A DNA stretch of 31,759 nt from JAVVEG01 sp032251455 (GTDB taxonomy: Bacteria > Pseudomonadota > Gammaproteobacteria > Pseudomonadales > Pseudohongiellaceae): contig JAVVEG010000024.1 of NCBI GenBank assembly GCA_032251455.1, positions 1 through 31,759 on the forward strand, read 5' to 3'. Under the pieces are notes generated by a model. That model saw nothing but the letters and a program-made list of their open reading frames with translations, did no database searches and was not told where the DNA came from. The first letter of the stretch is position 1. Each line of letters starts with the position of its first letter. The position numbers and the translations under genes are program-made. Shown here piece after piece: positions 1 through 7,805 of the stretch.

Positions 1-786
1 GCCACCGCCTCCTGGATGACCAACCCGCTGATCTATACCTTGCCGAAGCTGGAAATCATTGCCTGTTTCGGCGTCGGCACCGATGGCATTGATTTTACGA
101 TCACGCGTGAACGCGGTATCGCTGTCACCAACACGCCCGATGTGCTCAATGATGCCGTGGCCGATATCGCCATCGCCTTGATTCTCGCCACGCAACGCAA
201 ACTCATCCAGGCCGACCGGTTTGTTCGTGCCGGTCAATGGCTACAGGAGCCGTTTCCATTCGGCAGCAGCCTTGCCGGCAAAACCCTGGGCATTATCGGC
301 CTCGGCAGCATCGGCGAGGAAATCGTTCGTCGGGCCCTGCCGTTCAAGCTGAAGATTGCCTATCACAATCGCCACCCGAAACCCCTGCCTTATACCTACT
401 GCAACACGATTGAGGAACTGGCCGAAATCAGTGACATTCTGCTGTGCATGCTGCCTGGAGGCAGGGCAACGGAGAAGCTGGTCAACCAGCAGGTATTTGA
501 GAAACTCGGACCACAGGGGACATTCATCAATGTGGGCCGGGGCACCTCGGTGGATGAAGCGGCGCTGGTACAGGCCCTGCAAGACGGTAGCATCGCGGGT
601 GCCGGGCTGGATGTGTACAGCAGGGAACCGAATGTTCCGCAGGCACTTTTGAGCATGAACAATGTGGTGCTGTTGCCCCATATCGGCAGTGCGACGGTGG
701 AAACACGGAAAGCGATGGGGCAATTGGTGATTGATAATCTGGCAGCGTGGAGAAATGGCGGGGAGTTGATTACTTTGATTGAGTAG
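1..786 (+). CDS. D-isomer-specific 2-hydroxyacid dehydrogenase, 5'-truncated by window edge
   Basis: The reading frame is open from base 1, so the true start lies upstream; 261 residues are visible, most of the usual ~310-330. The NAD-binding Rossmann motif GLGSIG follows TLGII, and the family's catalytic residues are present: Arg in NVGRG, Glu in DVYSREP and His in LLPHIGSAT. Proteins of this family reduce 2-oxoacids such as glyoxylate or hydroxypyruvate with NAD(P)H in the cytoplasm. The substrate cannot be read from sequence alone. The last ~40 coding bases and ~20 bases after the stop are repeated at 2284-2345, which suggests a duplication or insertion event at this 3' end. Confidence 0.92.
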   Translation, partial: ATASWMTNPLIYTLPKLEIIACFGVGTDGIDFTITRERGIAVTNTPDVLNDAVADIAIALILATQRKLIQADRFVRAGQWLQEPFPFGSSLAGKTLGIIGLGSIGEEIVRRALPFKLKIAYHNRHPKPLPYTYCNTIEELAEISDILLCMLPGGRATEKLVNQQVFEKLGPQGTFINVGRGTSVDEAALVQALQDGSIAGAGLDVYSREPNVPQALLSMNNVVLLPHIGSATVETRKAMGQLVIDNLAAWRNGGELITLIE

Positions 787-806
787 TCGGGGATTGTTGC
801 CAGCCA
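745..806 (+). repeat. Direct repeat copy A, end of dehydrogenase gene
   Basis: This 62-bp segment covers the final codons, the TAG stop and about 20 bases beyond. It matches 2284-2345 at about 56 of 62 positions in the same orientation. The two copies bracket 1.5 kb that holds the two unknown minus-strand genes. Confidence 0.85.
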
Positions 807-920
807 CTTTGGCGTCACTGGTGCTGTTCTGGCTATTGCAGGCGGTACTGCTGGCGTGCTCGGGATTCAGACGGCACAGTCATTTTTATGCCTTCGAGAT
901 TGTCCCGATCACTTACCCCG

Positions 921-1418
921 TCAAAGTGGATCAAAGCCTTCAAATTGTGCCTGCCCGCTATCTCTTGGAGCACCTTCGAACCAAGAACTCGAAGGAAATT
1001 CCCGCGCCTCGAAAATACCTTCCCAGATGTACGGATCCCATATAACATCCTGTCCATTCCATCGAACATTCGCAATACTTTCCGCGGCAACCGAAAACCA
1101 TGTGTATTGAGTACTTGGATCTATAAACTGGGGATACTCATCTTCATCCACATCTGAATCTGTTCCTCCAAGTGCCAACGGATTTCCCTGCTGGTCAAAA
1201 ACCCAGCCCTGCCAATTTCCTGTGACCCGACCTCTATCCACGCCGAGAATGATGGGCTCTTCAAGAATCTCAATAGTGCAAAAATTGAGTACAGACGAGT
1301 CAAAACCTGCAAGAGGTATCCAGTGAACACATTCAGTGATAATGGCAGCCCTTGTAGTGTTACTGGAAAACAAGAGCAATCCTGTAAGTGATAATAAGAA
1401 TGTAATCCGTCCGGTCAT
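921..1418 (-). CDS. Unknown exported protein, 165 aa
   Basis: I do not recognise this protein. Residues 1-25 form a signal peptide (MTGR, hydrophobic core FLLSLTGLLLF, then TTRAA), so it is probably periplasmic or secreted. The mature part is acidic and aromatic-rich, with two cysteines (TECVHW, LNFCTI) that could pair. Its ATG lies 3 bases after the stop of the upstream gene at 1422-2099, so the two are probably co-transcribed and translationally coupled. Both genes are visibly more AT-rich than the flanking dehydrogenase and lie between the direct repeats at 745 and 2284, consistent with acquired DNA. No function is proposed. Confidence 0.75.
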   Translation of the reverse strand: MTGRITFLLSLTGLLLFSSNTTRAAIITECVHWIPLAGFDSSVLNFCTIEILEEPIILGVDRGRVTGNWQGWVFDQQGNPLALGGTDSDVDEDEYPQFIDPSTQYTWFSVAAESIANVRWNGQDVIWDPYIWEGIFEAREFPSSSWFEGAPRDSGQAQFEGFDPL

Positions 1419-1421
1419 GTT

Positions 1422-2099
1422 TCACTCTCCACACATAAATTTGAATTGATCCACTTTCCTGCCCGTCTGACGAACCATATCCGACCAGGAATATACAGTG
1501 GTGGATGATCGCTCTGCATGTGAGCGAATCGCTTCATCCAGTTCATCAGCTCTGTTTTCCCCTATGACGCTCAGGATATTGGCGTACAAAGATTGCCGTC
1601 TGGGGTTTTCGTAAATAGCGGCCAGCTCCATCTCCTTGCCAACGTCAAGGGCTCTATCGGCCCTATCCGCATCCGGGATACCAGAGGCCAGGTTCCACTC
1701 ATTACACATGGCCTCTACCCTGTCTGTTGTGGACTGTCTGTTTTCTTCATTCAGTGCGTATACCACATCCAGTATCTCCAGCTGTTTCTCTCGGCTCAGT
1801 TCGATGCCAGCAGATTGGGATGTAGTGGTATTTGTTTCAATTTGGCGAGCCAGAAGCCGGAAATACGATTCACGTGCCAATTGCTCATTATTTACAGGAA
1901 GCGCGTCACTTTTTGAGAGTAAGCCTTGTATCGAGTTTTCTCTTTCATCAGCATCGGTTAATGTCTTTGAGGAATCCTGAAATTCACGTGTGGCATTGAC
2001 AAAAGGTGTAAAGGAATCATTATCAGGTTCATTGCTCTGATCAGCATGCCCGTAGACCATATAGGCCGTAAGCAATGTAACAACAGTCAGCTTTATCAT
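1422..2099 (-). CDS. Unknown exported protein, 225 aa
   Basis: I do not recognise this protein. The start at 2099 is chosen because GGAGGA lies about 7 bases upstream and the product then begins with a signal peptide (MIKLTVVTLLTAYMVYGHA); the longer open frame would add 34 residues before it. The mature part is charged, mostly helical in character and rich in Glu, Asp, Arg and Asn, with two cysteines (EAMCNEW and FKFMCGE near the C-terminus). It is the first gene of a two-gene unit with 921-1418. The pair lies inside the direct-repeat bracket and has lower GC than its neighbours. It could act in the periplasm with its partner; no activity can be assigned. Confidence 0.75.
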   Translation of the reverse strand: MIKLTVVTLLTAYMVYGHADQSNEPDNDSFTPFVNATREFQDSSKTLTDADERENSIQGLLSKSDALPVNNEQLARESYFRLLARQIETNTTTSQSAGIELSREKQLEILDVVYALNEENRQSTTDRVEAMCNEWNLASGIPDADRADRALDVGKEMELAAIYENPRRQSLYANILSVIGENRADELDEAIRSHAERSSTTVYSWSDMVRQTGRKVDQFKFMCGE

Positions 2100-2614
2100 G
2101 AAATCATCCTCCATCATTAAAATGGGTATGCCCAGCAGAGTTGATTGATTTGTAATTTGGAGTTTCTTGTAAGAAATTAATAGAAGTAAACGATAAAACA
2201 TTCAATAATTAAGATGAATGGTTTCAGGCATGATGTGCATTTATTTGGAAAAAATCAGTGAAGAGGGTTTTTTCGGGAAAGTGGCGTGGAGAAATGGTGG
2301 TGAGTTGATTACTTTGATTGAGTAGCCGGGGATTGCCACCAGCCAGCCGGGGTTTTTCCAGGAAGCACCGGAATACAATTACTTCTTCTTATAGACCTGT
2401 TGCTCTCACGGAACTCGCACCGCACCAACCGCAAATCCTGGTCCTGCAGACTACTTGTTTATTCACCAAGACTGGTCAAGTTGCACCTCCTCATCTGCTT
2501 CATTGATACGGGCATAATCGTTACAAGGATATAGTCATATGAGCCCTGTTAATGTGCTTGACGCCAGTATATTGGTCGTGGATGGTTGGAAAGCCGATGC
2601 AGAACACATACTCG
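2100..2614. other. Gene-poor stretch with repeat copy B and a short coding remnant
   Basis: No full gene is supported here. The stretch holds the upstream region of the 1422-2099 gene, the second direct-repeat copy (2284-2345) and, from 2539, a short frame resembling the start of a receiver domain. Short open frames such as 2318-2506 on the plus strand look accidental: no ribosome binding site and no recognisable protein pattern. Confidence 0.6.
2284..2345 (+). repeat. Direct repeat copy B
   Basis: Second copy of the dehydrogenase 3' end, including the codons for GELITLIE and the TAG stop, but without the rest of the gene. It differs from copy A at about six positions, including a TTG to CCA block near its right end. 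Similarity stops abruptly on both sides. Confidence 0.85.
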
Positions 2615-2637
2615 TTAAAGCCTTCTTCCCTGAATGA
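2539..2637 (+). pseudogene. Possible remnant of a response-regulator receiver N-terminus (32 aa)
   Basis: The frame has AAGGA about 9 bases before its ATG and encodes MSPVNVLDASILVVDGW before stopping at 2635-2637. The segment NVLDASILVVD resembles the first beta strand of receiver domains, which usually continues with a second acidic residue; here Gly-Trp follows and the frame ends soon after. If real, it is a short decayed fragment. It overlaps the 3' end of the minus-strand gene at 2615-2761. The resemblance is short and may be accidental. Confidence 0.25.
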
Positions 2638-2761
2638 GACGTAGCAGAATTACGATCATCGCAATGACGAGCAGGACATGAATAAACCCACCCATACTGG
2701 TGGAAGATACCAAGCCGAGTATCCAGAGAATTATCAGGACAAGCGCAATAGTTTCCAGCAT
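2615..2761 (-). CDS. Small two-helix membrane protein, DUF5670 / lmo0937-like, 48 aa
   Basis: This short gene starts MLETIALVLIILWILGLVSS and ends LLRLIQGRRL. Its pattern of one hydrophobic helix (residues 4-18), a short loop STSMGGFIH and a second helix (28-41) ending in RLIQGRR matches what I know of the DUF5670/lmo0937 family of tiny membrane proteins, which are often near stress genes. The family's function is unknown. AAGGGG lies 7 bases before the ATG. It lies 62 bases downstream of the glycine-zipper lipoprotein gene on the same strand and may be co-transcribed with it. Confidence 0.8.
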   Translation of the reverse strand: MLETIALVLIILWILGLVSSTSMGGFIHVLLVIAMIVILLRLIQGRRL

Positions 2762-2823
2762 AGGTGACCCCTTTTGTTACAGACAGGATTTAGCGGACCC
2801 TGGGACCGGCACCACCGGGTTTC

Positions 2824-3282
2824 TTAACGCAAGGTAATGGAGCTGCCGTTCACGTGCACAGCCGAACCGGGACTGATATTGCCGGGGTCCTGCATTGTGA
2901 GGAATTGCTGACTGCCATCCTGCATCGTGATGACCACGTCGTAGTCGGTAACCGTGTTGCGGTTCTGCTCGATATTATTGCCGAGCAACGCCCCACCAAT
3001 CACACCAGCAGCCGTAGCAACCTTCTTGCCACTCCCGCCGCCTACCTGGTTCCCCGCAACACCACCTACAACTGCCCCGATCACTGCGCCAGCACCAGTC
3101 GTTCTACCTTCCTGGGTGACTGGCGAGATTGATTCCACCACACCACAGGAACTGCACACATCCCTGACAGACGCAGCAGGAGCGGCTGATGCAGTTGATC
3201 CTCCCAGTTGTGGAGAGCATGCCGTGAGATAAGCGAGCATGACAACGGAACCCATCGAGCGAAGAGCAAATTGAATTTTCAT
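2824..3282 (-). CDS. Glycine-zipper outer-membrane lipoprotein
   Basis: 152 residues. The signal peptide ends in a lipobox, LTAC, with Cys22 as the likely lipidated residue, so the mature protein should be anchored to a membrane, probably the outer one. Residues ~62-104 are a glycine-zipper 2TM segment (GAGAVIGAVVGG, then GVIGGALLG), as in SlyB/PcpL-type lipoproteins. The C-terminal third (YDVVITMQDGSQQFLT) resembles the short beta domain following the zipper in this family. Start supported by AGGA 6 bases upstream. It lies in a minus-strand group with the DUF5670-like gene and the BON gene, all plausible envelope-stress proteins. The exact role is unknown. Confidence 0.88.
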   Translation of the reverse strand: MKIQFALRSMGSVVMLAYLTACSPQLGGSTASAAPAASVRDVCSSCGVVESISPVTQEGRTTGAGAVIGAVVGGVAGNQVGGGSGKKVATAAGVIGGALLGNNIEQNRNTVTDYDVVITMQDGSQQFLTMQDPGNISPGSAVHVNGSSITLR

Positions 3283-3445
3283 AGTTTCCTGACCTGATTG
3301 ATTGCAACCTGTACCGAAACGGCAAGGCTTGAGCGTTACGTGCTCGAAACTTCATTAATTGTCCGAGTTCAGTGTATATCAGCTATGGCCCGGGTTTTGG
3401 TGCGCTACCGCACGGAGAGACGCAATTTTCCCGCATGCAGTGGTT

Positions 3446-3489
3446 GGAACCCTCCTGGTTCCACAGTGTTTGGTGGTACAAACACTGTG
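3446..3489. repeat. Two adjacent perfect hairpins
   Basis: GGAACC-5-GGTTCC (3446-3462) is followed directly by a 10-bp perfect stem, CACAGTGTTT with an 8-base loop and AAACACTGTG (3462-3489). They lie just downstream of the BON gene and upstream of the lipoprotein gene, both on the minus strand. Neither strand shows a T-tract after the stem, so a classical terminator is unlikely. A processing site, attenuator or dyad operator is possible. Confidence 0.6.
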
Positions 3490-3554
3490 TTAACTTTTGG
3501 GATCCAGGCCTGTATGCTCGAGTTCTGGGACAGCTGTGACATCCTCAAGCAGAG

Positions 3555-3980
3555 TTAGCTGTTGGCTTTTACCACCACCAGGTTATTCAGTACTTCCTTG
3601 ACGCCATTGGTATCTCTGGCTAGCCTTTCCGCCAGTTGTCTCTCTTCGGCTGACTCCACTTCGCCGCTGAGAACCACCACATCCTCCTTCGTATCAACAT
3701 TGATCTTCAAACCCTTGACGTTGTTATCACTCAACAACTTTGCCTTTACTGATGTGGTAATCGAGGTTTCATCAAACCATTTGGAGAGAGCATTCTTTGG
3801 TTTTTTCACGGGCTCTGGTTCTTGCACGGGTTCAACTGTAGTTGTTCCCGCAGGAATCTCCGGTTCCCGAGTTGTCTGATCAGTTGCCTGATCACTATAG
3901 TCCTGGGCCATGACGGTAGATGTCAACGCCGCCGATAAAATAAAAGCAATTAATAGCCGCAGTTTTCTGGAATAATTCAT
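3555..3980 (-). CDS. Exported BON-domain protein (OsmY-like)
   Basis: The start at 3980 (MNYSRKLRLL) is preferred because GAGGAA lies ~7 bases upstream and a signal peptide ending STVMA-QD follows; the open frame extends 30 codons further without support. The 141-residue product has a Pro/Glu/Thr-rich linker (~30-62) and one BON domain (~68-141: TSVKAKLLSDNNVKGLKI, then VVLSGEVESAEER and VKEVLNNLVV). BON domains occur in periplasmic OsmY-type proteins thought to bind phospholipid or membrane surfaces. A strict sigma-54 promoter sequence lies 75-90 bases upstream on this strand (4081-4066), so expression by the divergently encoded GlrR is likely. Confidence 0.9.
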   Translation of the reverse strand: MNYSRKLRLLIAFILSAALTSTVMAQDYSDQATDQTTREPEIPAGTTTVEPVQEPEPVKKPKNALSKWFDETSITTSVKAKLLSDNNVKGLKINVDTKEDVVVLSGEVESAEERQLAERLARDTNGVKEVLNNLVVVKANS

Positions 3981-4065
3981 TACTAACTTCCTCTCTTCAT
4001 TGTGATTAACGCAGTACAAACCCGGTTCCATGTAACTTGCAATGCTTCCATTCATGATTAGTCGC

Positions 4066-4081
4066 AGCAATTGTCATGCCA
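4066..4081 (-). promoter_or_regulatory. Sigma-54 promoter for the BON gene
   Basis: Read on the minus strand it is TGGCATGACAATTGCT, a full match to TGGCAYRN4TTGCW. The predicted start is near 4055, giving a ~75-base leader to the BON gene at 3980. It lies in the region divergent from glrK. Confidence 0.82.
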
Positions 4082-4223
4082 GTGATCTGGGCTGATTTCG
4101 TTTATCAGGAAAAGTGAGGAACAATCATACAGATAACCATAAAATTCAGTCTGAAGAGCTGACGAAAATACAGATTTCATTAGACTGGTGCCTGCCACCG
4201 ACAGTAACAGAACCGGTACCGCT

Positions 4224-4246
4224 GCATGGTGTGCCCAACACCATGC
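4224..4246. repeat. 9-bp perfect inverted repeat upstream of glrK
   Basis: GCATGGTGT and ACACCATGC are separated by 5 bases. The dyad lies ~145-160 bp upstream of the sigma-54 promoter at 4081-4066 (minus) and ~90 bp upstream of glrK. It could be an activator site serving either direction, or an RNA hairpin; there is no T-tract. Confidence 0.55.
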
Positions 4247-4273
4247 CATGCCAACAAAGTATGCCCCATTGCA

Positions 4274-4303
4274 TTGTCCTTCCGTCCTTTCCTGGCTTAT
4301 AGT
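4274..4303 (+). promoter_or_regulatory. Possible sigma-70 promoter for glrK-qseG-glrR
   Basis: TTGTCC, an 18-base spacer and TATAGT lie 33 bases before the glrK start. This is a moderate match only. No sigma-54 element faces this operon. Confidence 0.35.
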
Positions 4304-4335
4304 AACCAACATCCTGTAGGCGGGGAGAGCCCATC

Positions 4336-5766
4336 TTGTTGTTACTGACTCCACGCAGCATCCTCCAACTGACTCTCATCGGGTTTCTGGCGGTTACCGG
4401 GCTGCTGATTATTTCTCTGCTTGTTACTGCCGGCCAGCTTGACCGTTTGAGTGAGCGAAGTCGCCTGGTGGTCAGTCAGGTTGCCTCTGCCATGGGGGCC
4501 AGTAGAACCCTGGTGGAACAGACCACTTCCATGGAGCGTCACGCACGGCAATATGCAGTACTCAAAAATCCGGAGATCCTGGAGTTATACGCTGACCGAC
4601 GCAAAAATTTTGAGGCAGCGGCACTCAGATTGTCCGCATTGAATCTGCAGGAAAATCTCAATGAAAATATTCTTGGTTTGCAGGCATTGGAACGAGCCGC
4701 CTCCGCAAGAATAGATGGCGCTTTTGACGCCGAGCTTTACCCGGAGCTGTTGCGTATCGGTTACCAGATCTCCGACTCGGTCAACCAATGGGCCGAGGCT
4801 CAGGTGGAGGATATTCGTCTGGCAACAGAGAGGACCCAGCGACTGCTGTCCCTGGAGGCCATATTCCTGGTGAGCGCAGCATTAGTGCTGTCCGGTATTT
4901 TCACCGCCCTGATAACTCGTCCTTTGCTGCAGATCGAGCGGGCGATTGGTCGGCTGGGACGGGGTGAGTATCAGAATCCTGTCATAGTGAATGGCCCCAG
5001 GGACCTCGTCAATCTGGGGCAACGATTGGACTGGTTGCGCAGCCGGCTGACAAAACTGGAACAGCAGCGCACCTCATTTCTCAGGCATGTTTCTCATGAG
5101 CTGAAAACTCCGTTGGCCTCCATCAAGGAAAGCACCGCTTTGTTGCGCGATGGCGTCGTTGGTGGATTGAACACGGAACAACAGGATATTCTGCGCATAC
5201 AGGAGAGTAATTCTCAGCGCTTGATCCGCCTGATTGATGATTTACTGCGACACAATGCCGATAGTTTCTCAGTATTGAGCACTGAGCCGGAGACCATCAG
5301 ACTGGACCAGCTGGTGGAAGAAGTAGTCGCTTGTCATGAACTGGCCATCAAATCCGGTAAGCTGGTCGTGAACTGCGAACTGGCCAGAACTACGGTGGTC
5401 GGTGACCGGGAGCAACTGCGAGTGGCCATCGATAATCTGATGACCAATGCTGTTCGTTATTCGCCGGAAAAAGGCATCATCACGATCAGGCTTGGGTGCA
5501 GCCAGGAAGGTGCCACCGCCTTTGAAATCCAGGACCAGGGTCCCGGTATCCGGGAGCAGGAGATGGAAAAAATATTCGAGGCATTCTATCAGGGCAGCAC
5601 CCCAGCCCGTGAGGCTTATCCCGGCAGCGGACTGGGTCTGGCCATAAGCCGGGAGTATATCCAGGCAAACGGTGGTCAAATAGATGTGATCAACTGTGAA
5701 ACAGGTGCCTGTTTCCGCGTGCTCTTTCCAACAAATCCCCTACAAAACAAAAAGAACCCTGAATAA
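4336..5766 (+). CDS. glrK: Sensor histidine kinase GlrK/QseE type
   Basis: 476 residues counted from a TTG start, chosen because GGGGAGAG lies ~7 bases upstream and no in-frame ATG is better placed. TM1 is at ~7-33, a ~135-residue periplasmic region follows, TM2 is at ~168-192 and HAMP at ~192-240. The H-box RHVSHELKTPL has phosphoacceptor His254; the N-box NLMTNAVRY is at ~367-375, DQGPGI at ~400 and GSGLGL at ~430. In enterobacteria GlrK (QseE) senses envelope signals and phosphorylates GlrR (QseF). The same order kinase-lipoprotein-regulator is kept here with 1-base TAATG overlaps, implying coupled translation. Assignment rests on domain order, the operon and the partner proteins. Confidence 0.9.
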   Translation: MLLLTPRSILQLTLIGFLAVTGLLIISLLVTAGQLDRLSERSRLVVSQVASAMGASRTLVEQTTSMERHARQYAVLKNPEILELYADRRKNFEAAALRLSALNLQENLNENILGLQALERAASARIDGAFDAELYPELLRIGYQISDSVNQWAEAQVEDIRLATERTQRLLSLEAIFLVSAALVLSGIFTALITRPLLQIERAIGRLGRGEYQNPVIVNGPRDLVNLGQRLDWLRSRLTKLEQQRTSFLRHVSHELKTPLASIKESTALLRDGVVGGLNTEQQDILRIQESNSQRLIRLIDDLLRHNADSFSVLSTEPETIRLDQLVEEVVACHELAIKSGKLVVNCELARTTVVGDREQLRVAIDNLMTNAVRYSPEKGIITIRLGCSQEGATAFEIQDQGPGIREQEMEKIFEAFYQGSTPAREAYPGSGLGLAISREYIQANGGQIDVINCETGACFRVLFPTNPLQNKKNPE

Positions 5767-6338
5767 TGAAAAAAGTCTCATTTTCCGCATCGACTCACCC
5801 CTTATCCGGATTTGTCTTTCTTCTGTTACTTCTTGGTGGCTGTTCTTCGACGCCGTGGCCAGAGCGAATCGGTATCCGTACACTCCCGACTGATATGGAA
5901 CCGCTGGATTATTACAACTGGACTAACAATGCGGCTTCACCCGATGATCTTGCCGCTGAGCTGGAACGCCTGCAACAGGATGGGGGGAGGGCTGATTCAC
6001 CCACCGAAATAGTGCAGACTGTCCAAAAAACGATACTGCTGACACTGGTTGACTCTGAGCATGGCAATGATGCTGAAGCGGCTGTGTTGCTGGCCAATCT
6101 GAGCAATGCCTGTCCGGATTCCGGCATACTCCTGCGCAACGGACTCGGCCGTTGTAAGCGTTACCAGGAGTTCGCCCGGGTATTACGCATCATTCTGCAG
6201 GAACGTTCAGCGCTGCGGGATGCGCTGGATGACAACGCCCGTGCGGAATCGGAAATACAGCAGCTCAAGGAACAGATTGAAGCCCTGACCTCCATTGAAC
6301 AACAACTGATTGAACGCGAATCGCCCAGGATTCAGTAA
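5766..6338 (+). CDS. qseG: QseG-type outer-membrane lipoprotein
   Basis: 190 residues, shorter than enterobacterial QseG (YfhG, ~237). The signal peptide ends in LLGGC with Cys26 as the lipidation site. The C-terminal third (~150-185) is a predicted coiled coil, DALDDNARAESEIQQLKEQ and onward. Start and stop each overlap the neighbouring gene by one base (TAATG), placing it firmly in the glrK-glrR operon. In Escherichia coli the equivalent lipoprotein contacts the kinase and modulates its activity. I infer the same role here, since position and architecture agree although sequence similarity in this family is low. Confidence 0.82.
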   Translation: MKKVSFSASTHPLSGFVFLLLLLGGCSSTPWPERIGIRTLPTDMEPLDYYNWTNNAASPDDLAAELERLQQDGGRADSPTEIVQTVQKTILLTLVDSEHGNDAEAAVLLANLSNACPDSGILLRNGLGRCKRYQEFARVLRIILQERSALRDALDDNARAESEIQQLKEQIEALTSIEQQLIERESPRIQ

Positions 6339-7717
6339 TGAACAACAGATCCGATAATCCCAGATACCGCATCCTGCTGGTGGATGATGATGCCGACCTG
6401 CTTCACCTCATCGGTATGAGGCTGCGTGCCAACAACTTCGATGTGCTTTCCATTGACAGTGGCGAAAAAGCAATCCCTCAACTTTCCAGGTACAACCCCC
6501 ATGCCGTGGTCACGGATCTGAAAATGCCTGGCATGGACGGCATGGCATTGTTTGAAATCATTCAACAAAAAAACCTGAGAATCCCCGTCATCGTACTGAC
6601 TGCCCACGGCACCATTCCCGATGCTGTCGAGGCCACGCAAAAAGGTGTCTTCAGCTATCTGGTAAAACCCTTTGATGCCAAGCAACTGCTGCAAAACCTG
6701 GAACAGGCCCTGCGCCAGAGTGGTCTGTCACCGGCTCTATCCAATCACGATGAGGATTCCCGCTGGCGCCGGGAGATCATCAGCCGCAGTGAAGTCATGG
6801 AGGCGTTGTTGCGCAAGACGCAGGCGGCGGCTGCGGCCAATGTCAGCATCCTGATTCAAAGCCAGACAGGCACAGGGAAAGAATTGCTGGCCAGGGCAAT
6901 TCACGCCGCCAGCCCGCGCCGGGATAAGCCGTTCATGGCGCTCAACTGTGCGGCGATTCCGGAAAGCCTGATTGAATCCGAATTGTTCGGCCACACGGCA
7001 GGCTCCTTCACCGGCGCCGTGCGTGCCCACAATGGTTTGTTTCAGGCTGCTGACGGCGGCACAGTCTTTCTTGATGAAGTGGGTGACATGCCATTGGCAG
7101 CACAGGCGAAATTACTGCGGGTGCTGGAGCAGCGCGAGGTCAGGCCGATAGGCTCAACCCGTGATATCGCCATCGATGTGCGCATCATCGCCGCCACCCA
7201 TCAAAACCTGGAGAATAAAATACGGGAAGGGTCTTTTCGTGAAGATTTGTATTACCGGATTGATGTAATCACCCTGGAATTGCCACCGCTCAGTGACCGG
7301 CGCGAAGACATCCCCTTGCTGGCTGATCATTTTTGCCAGCAGGTGGCACAGACAAACAAGCGGGAAGTGAATGCTTTTTCTCCGGAGGCCATGGAGTTGC
7401 TGGTAAGCGCAGCGTGGCCGGGCAATGTAAGACAGTTGTACAACGTGGTGGAACAATGTGTGGTACTTACCACCACGCCAATCATTCCCCGGCGCCTGGT
7501 GGAACGCTCCTTGCGTTACAAACCGGAGCGGCTGCTGAGCCTGAACGAGGCACGAGACCAGTTCGAGCGGGATTACCTCATCCGGCTGCTGAACCTGACC
7601 GAAGGCAATATCGCCCTGGCCTCGCGCCTGTCGGAACGCAACCGCAGTGAATTCTACAATTTGCTGAGACGGCATGGTCTCGAGCCTGCCCAGTTTCGCA
7701 AGTCCAATGATGTCTAG
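6338..7717 (+). CDS. glrR: Sigma-54-dependent response regulator GlrR/QseF type
   Basis: 459 residues in three domains. The receiver (~8-118) has acidic residues in LLVDDDAD and phosphoacceptor Asp60 in TDLKMPGMDG. The AAA+ domain (~143-380) has Walker A QTGTGKE at ~176-182 and Walker B VFLDEVGD at Asp246-Glu247. A Fis-type HTH (~412-455) contains LTEGNIALASRLSERNRSEF, close to E. coli GlrR. The sigma-54 contact loop reads GSFTGA (222-227) instead of GAFTGA, a conservative Ala to Ser change. It drives open-complex formation at sigma-54 promoters when phosphorylated by GlrK. Four strict sigma-54 promoters lie within about 3.6 kb either side of this gene, the nearest 165 bases after its stop. 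Confidence 0.93.
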   Translation: MNNRSDNPRYRILLVDDDADLLHLIGMRLRANNFDVLSIDSGEKAIPQLSRYNPHAVVTDLKMPGMDGMALFEIIQQKNLRIPVIVLTAHGTIPDAVEATQKGVFSYLVKPFDAKQLLQNLEQALRQSGLSPALSNHDEDSRWRREIISRSEVMEALLRKTQAAAAANVSILIQSQTGTGKELLARAIHAASPRRDKPFMALNCAAIPESLIESELFGHTAGSFTGAVRAHNGLFQAADGGTVFLDEVGDMPLAAQAKLLRVLEQREVRPIGSTRDIAIDVRIIAATHQNLENKIREGSFREDLYYRIDVITLELPPLSDRREDIPLLADHFCQQVAQTNKREVNAFSPEAMELLVSAAWPGNVRQLYNVVEQCVVLTTTPIIPRRLVERSLRYKPERLLSLNEARDQFERDYLIRLLNLTEGNIALASRLSERNRSEFYNLLRRHGLEPAQFRKSNDV

Positions 7718-7805
7718 TCGCATGCGTTGTGCTGGCCCAACGGCTTGAGCCATGTAAATCAATCACTTACGGTTTGCTCTCCTTTTCTGCAGGGTAACCC
7801 CAACG

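Noticed and set aside
779..1045. Short plus-strand ORF of 88 codons after the dehydrogenase, and its look-alike at 2318
   Set aside because: Both begin inside the direct repeat without a ribosome binding site; their shared first residues come only from the repeat.
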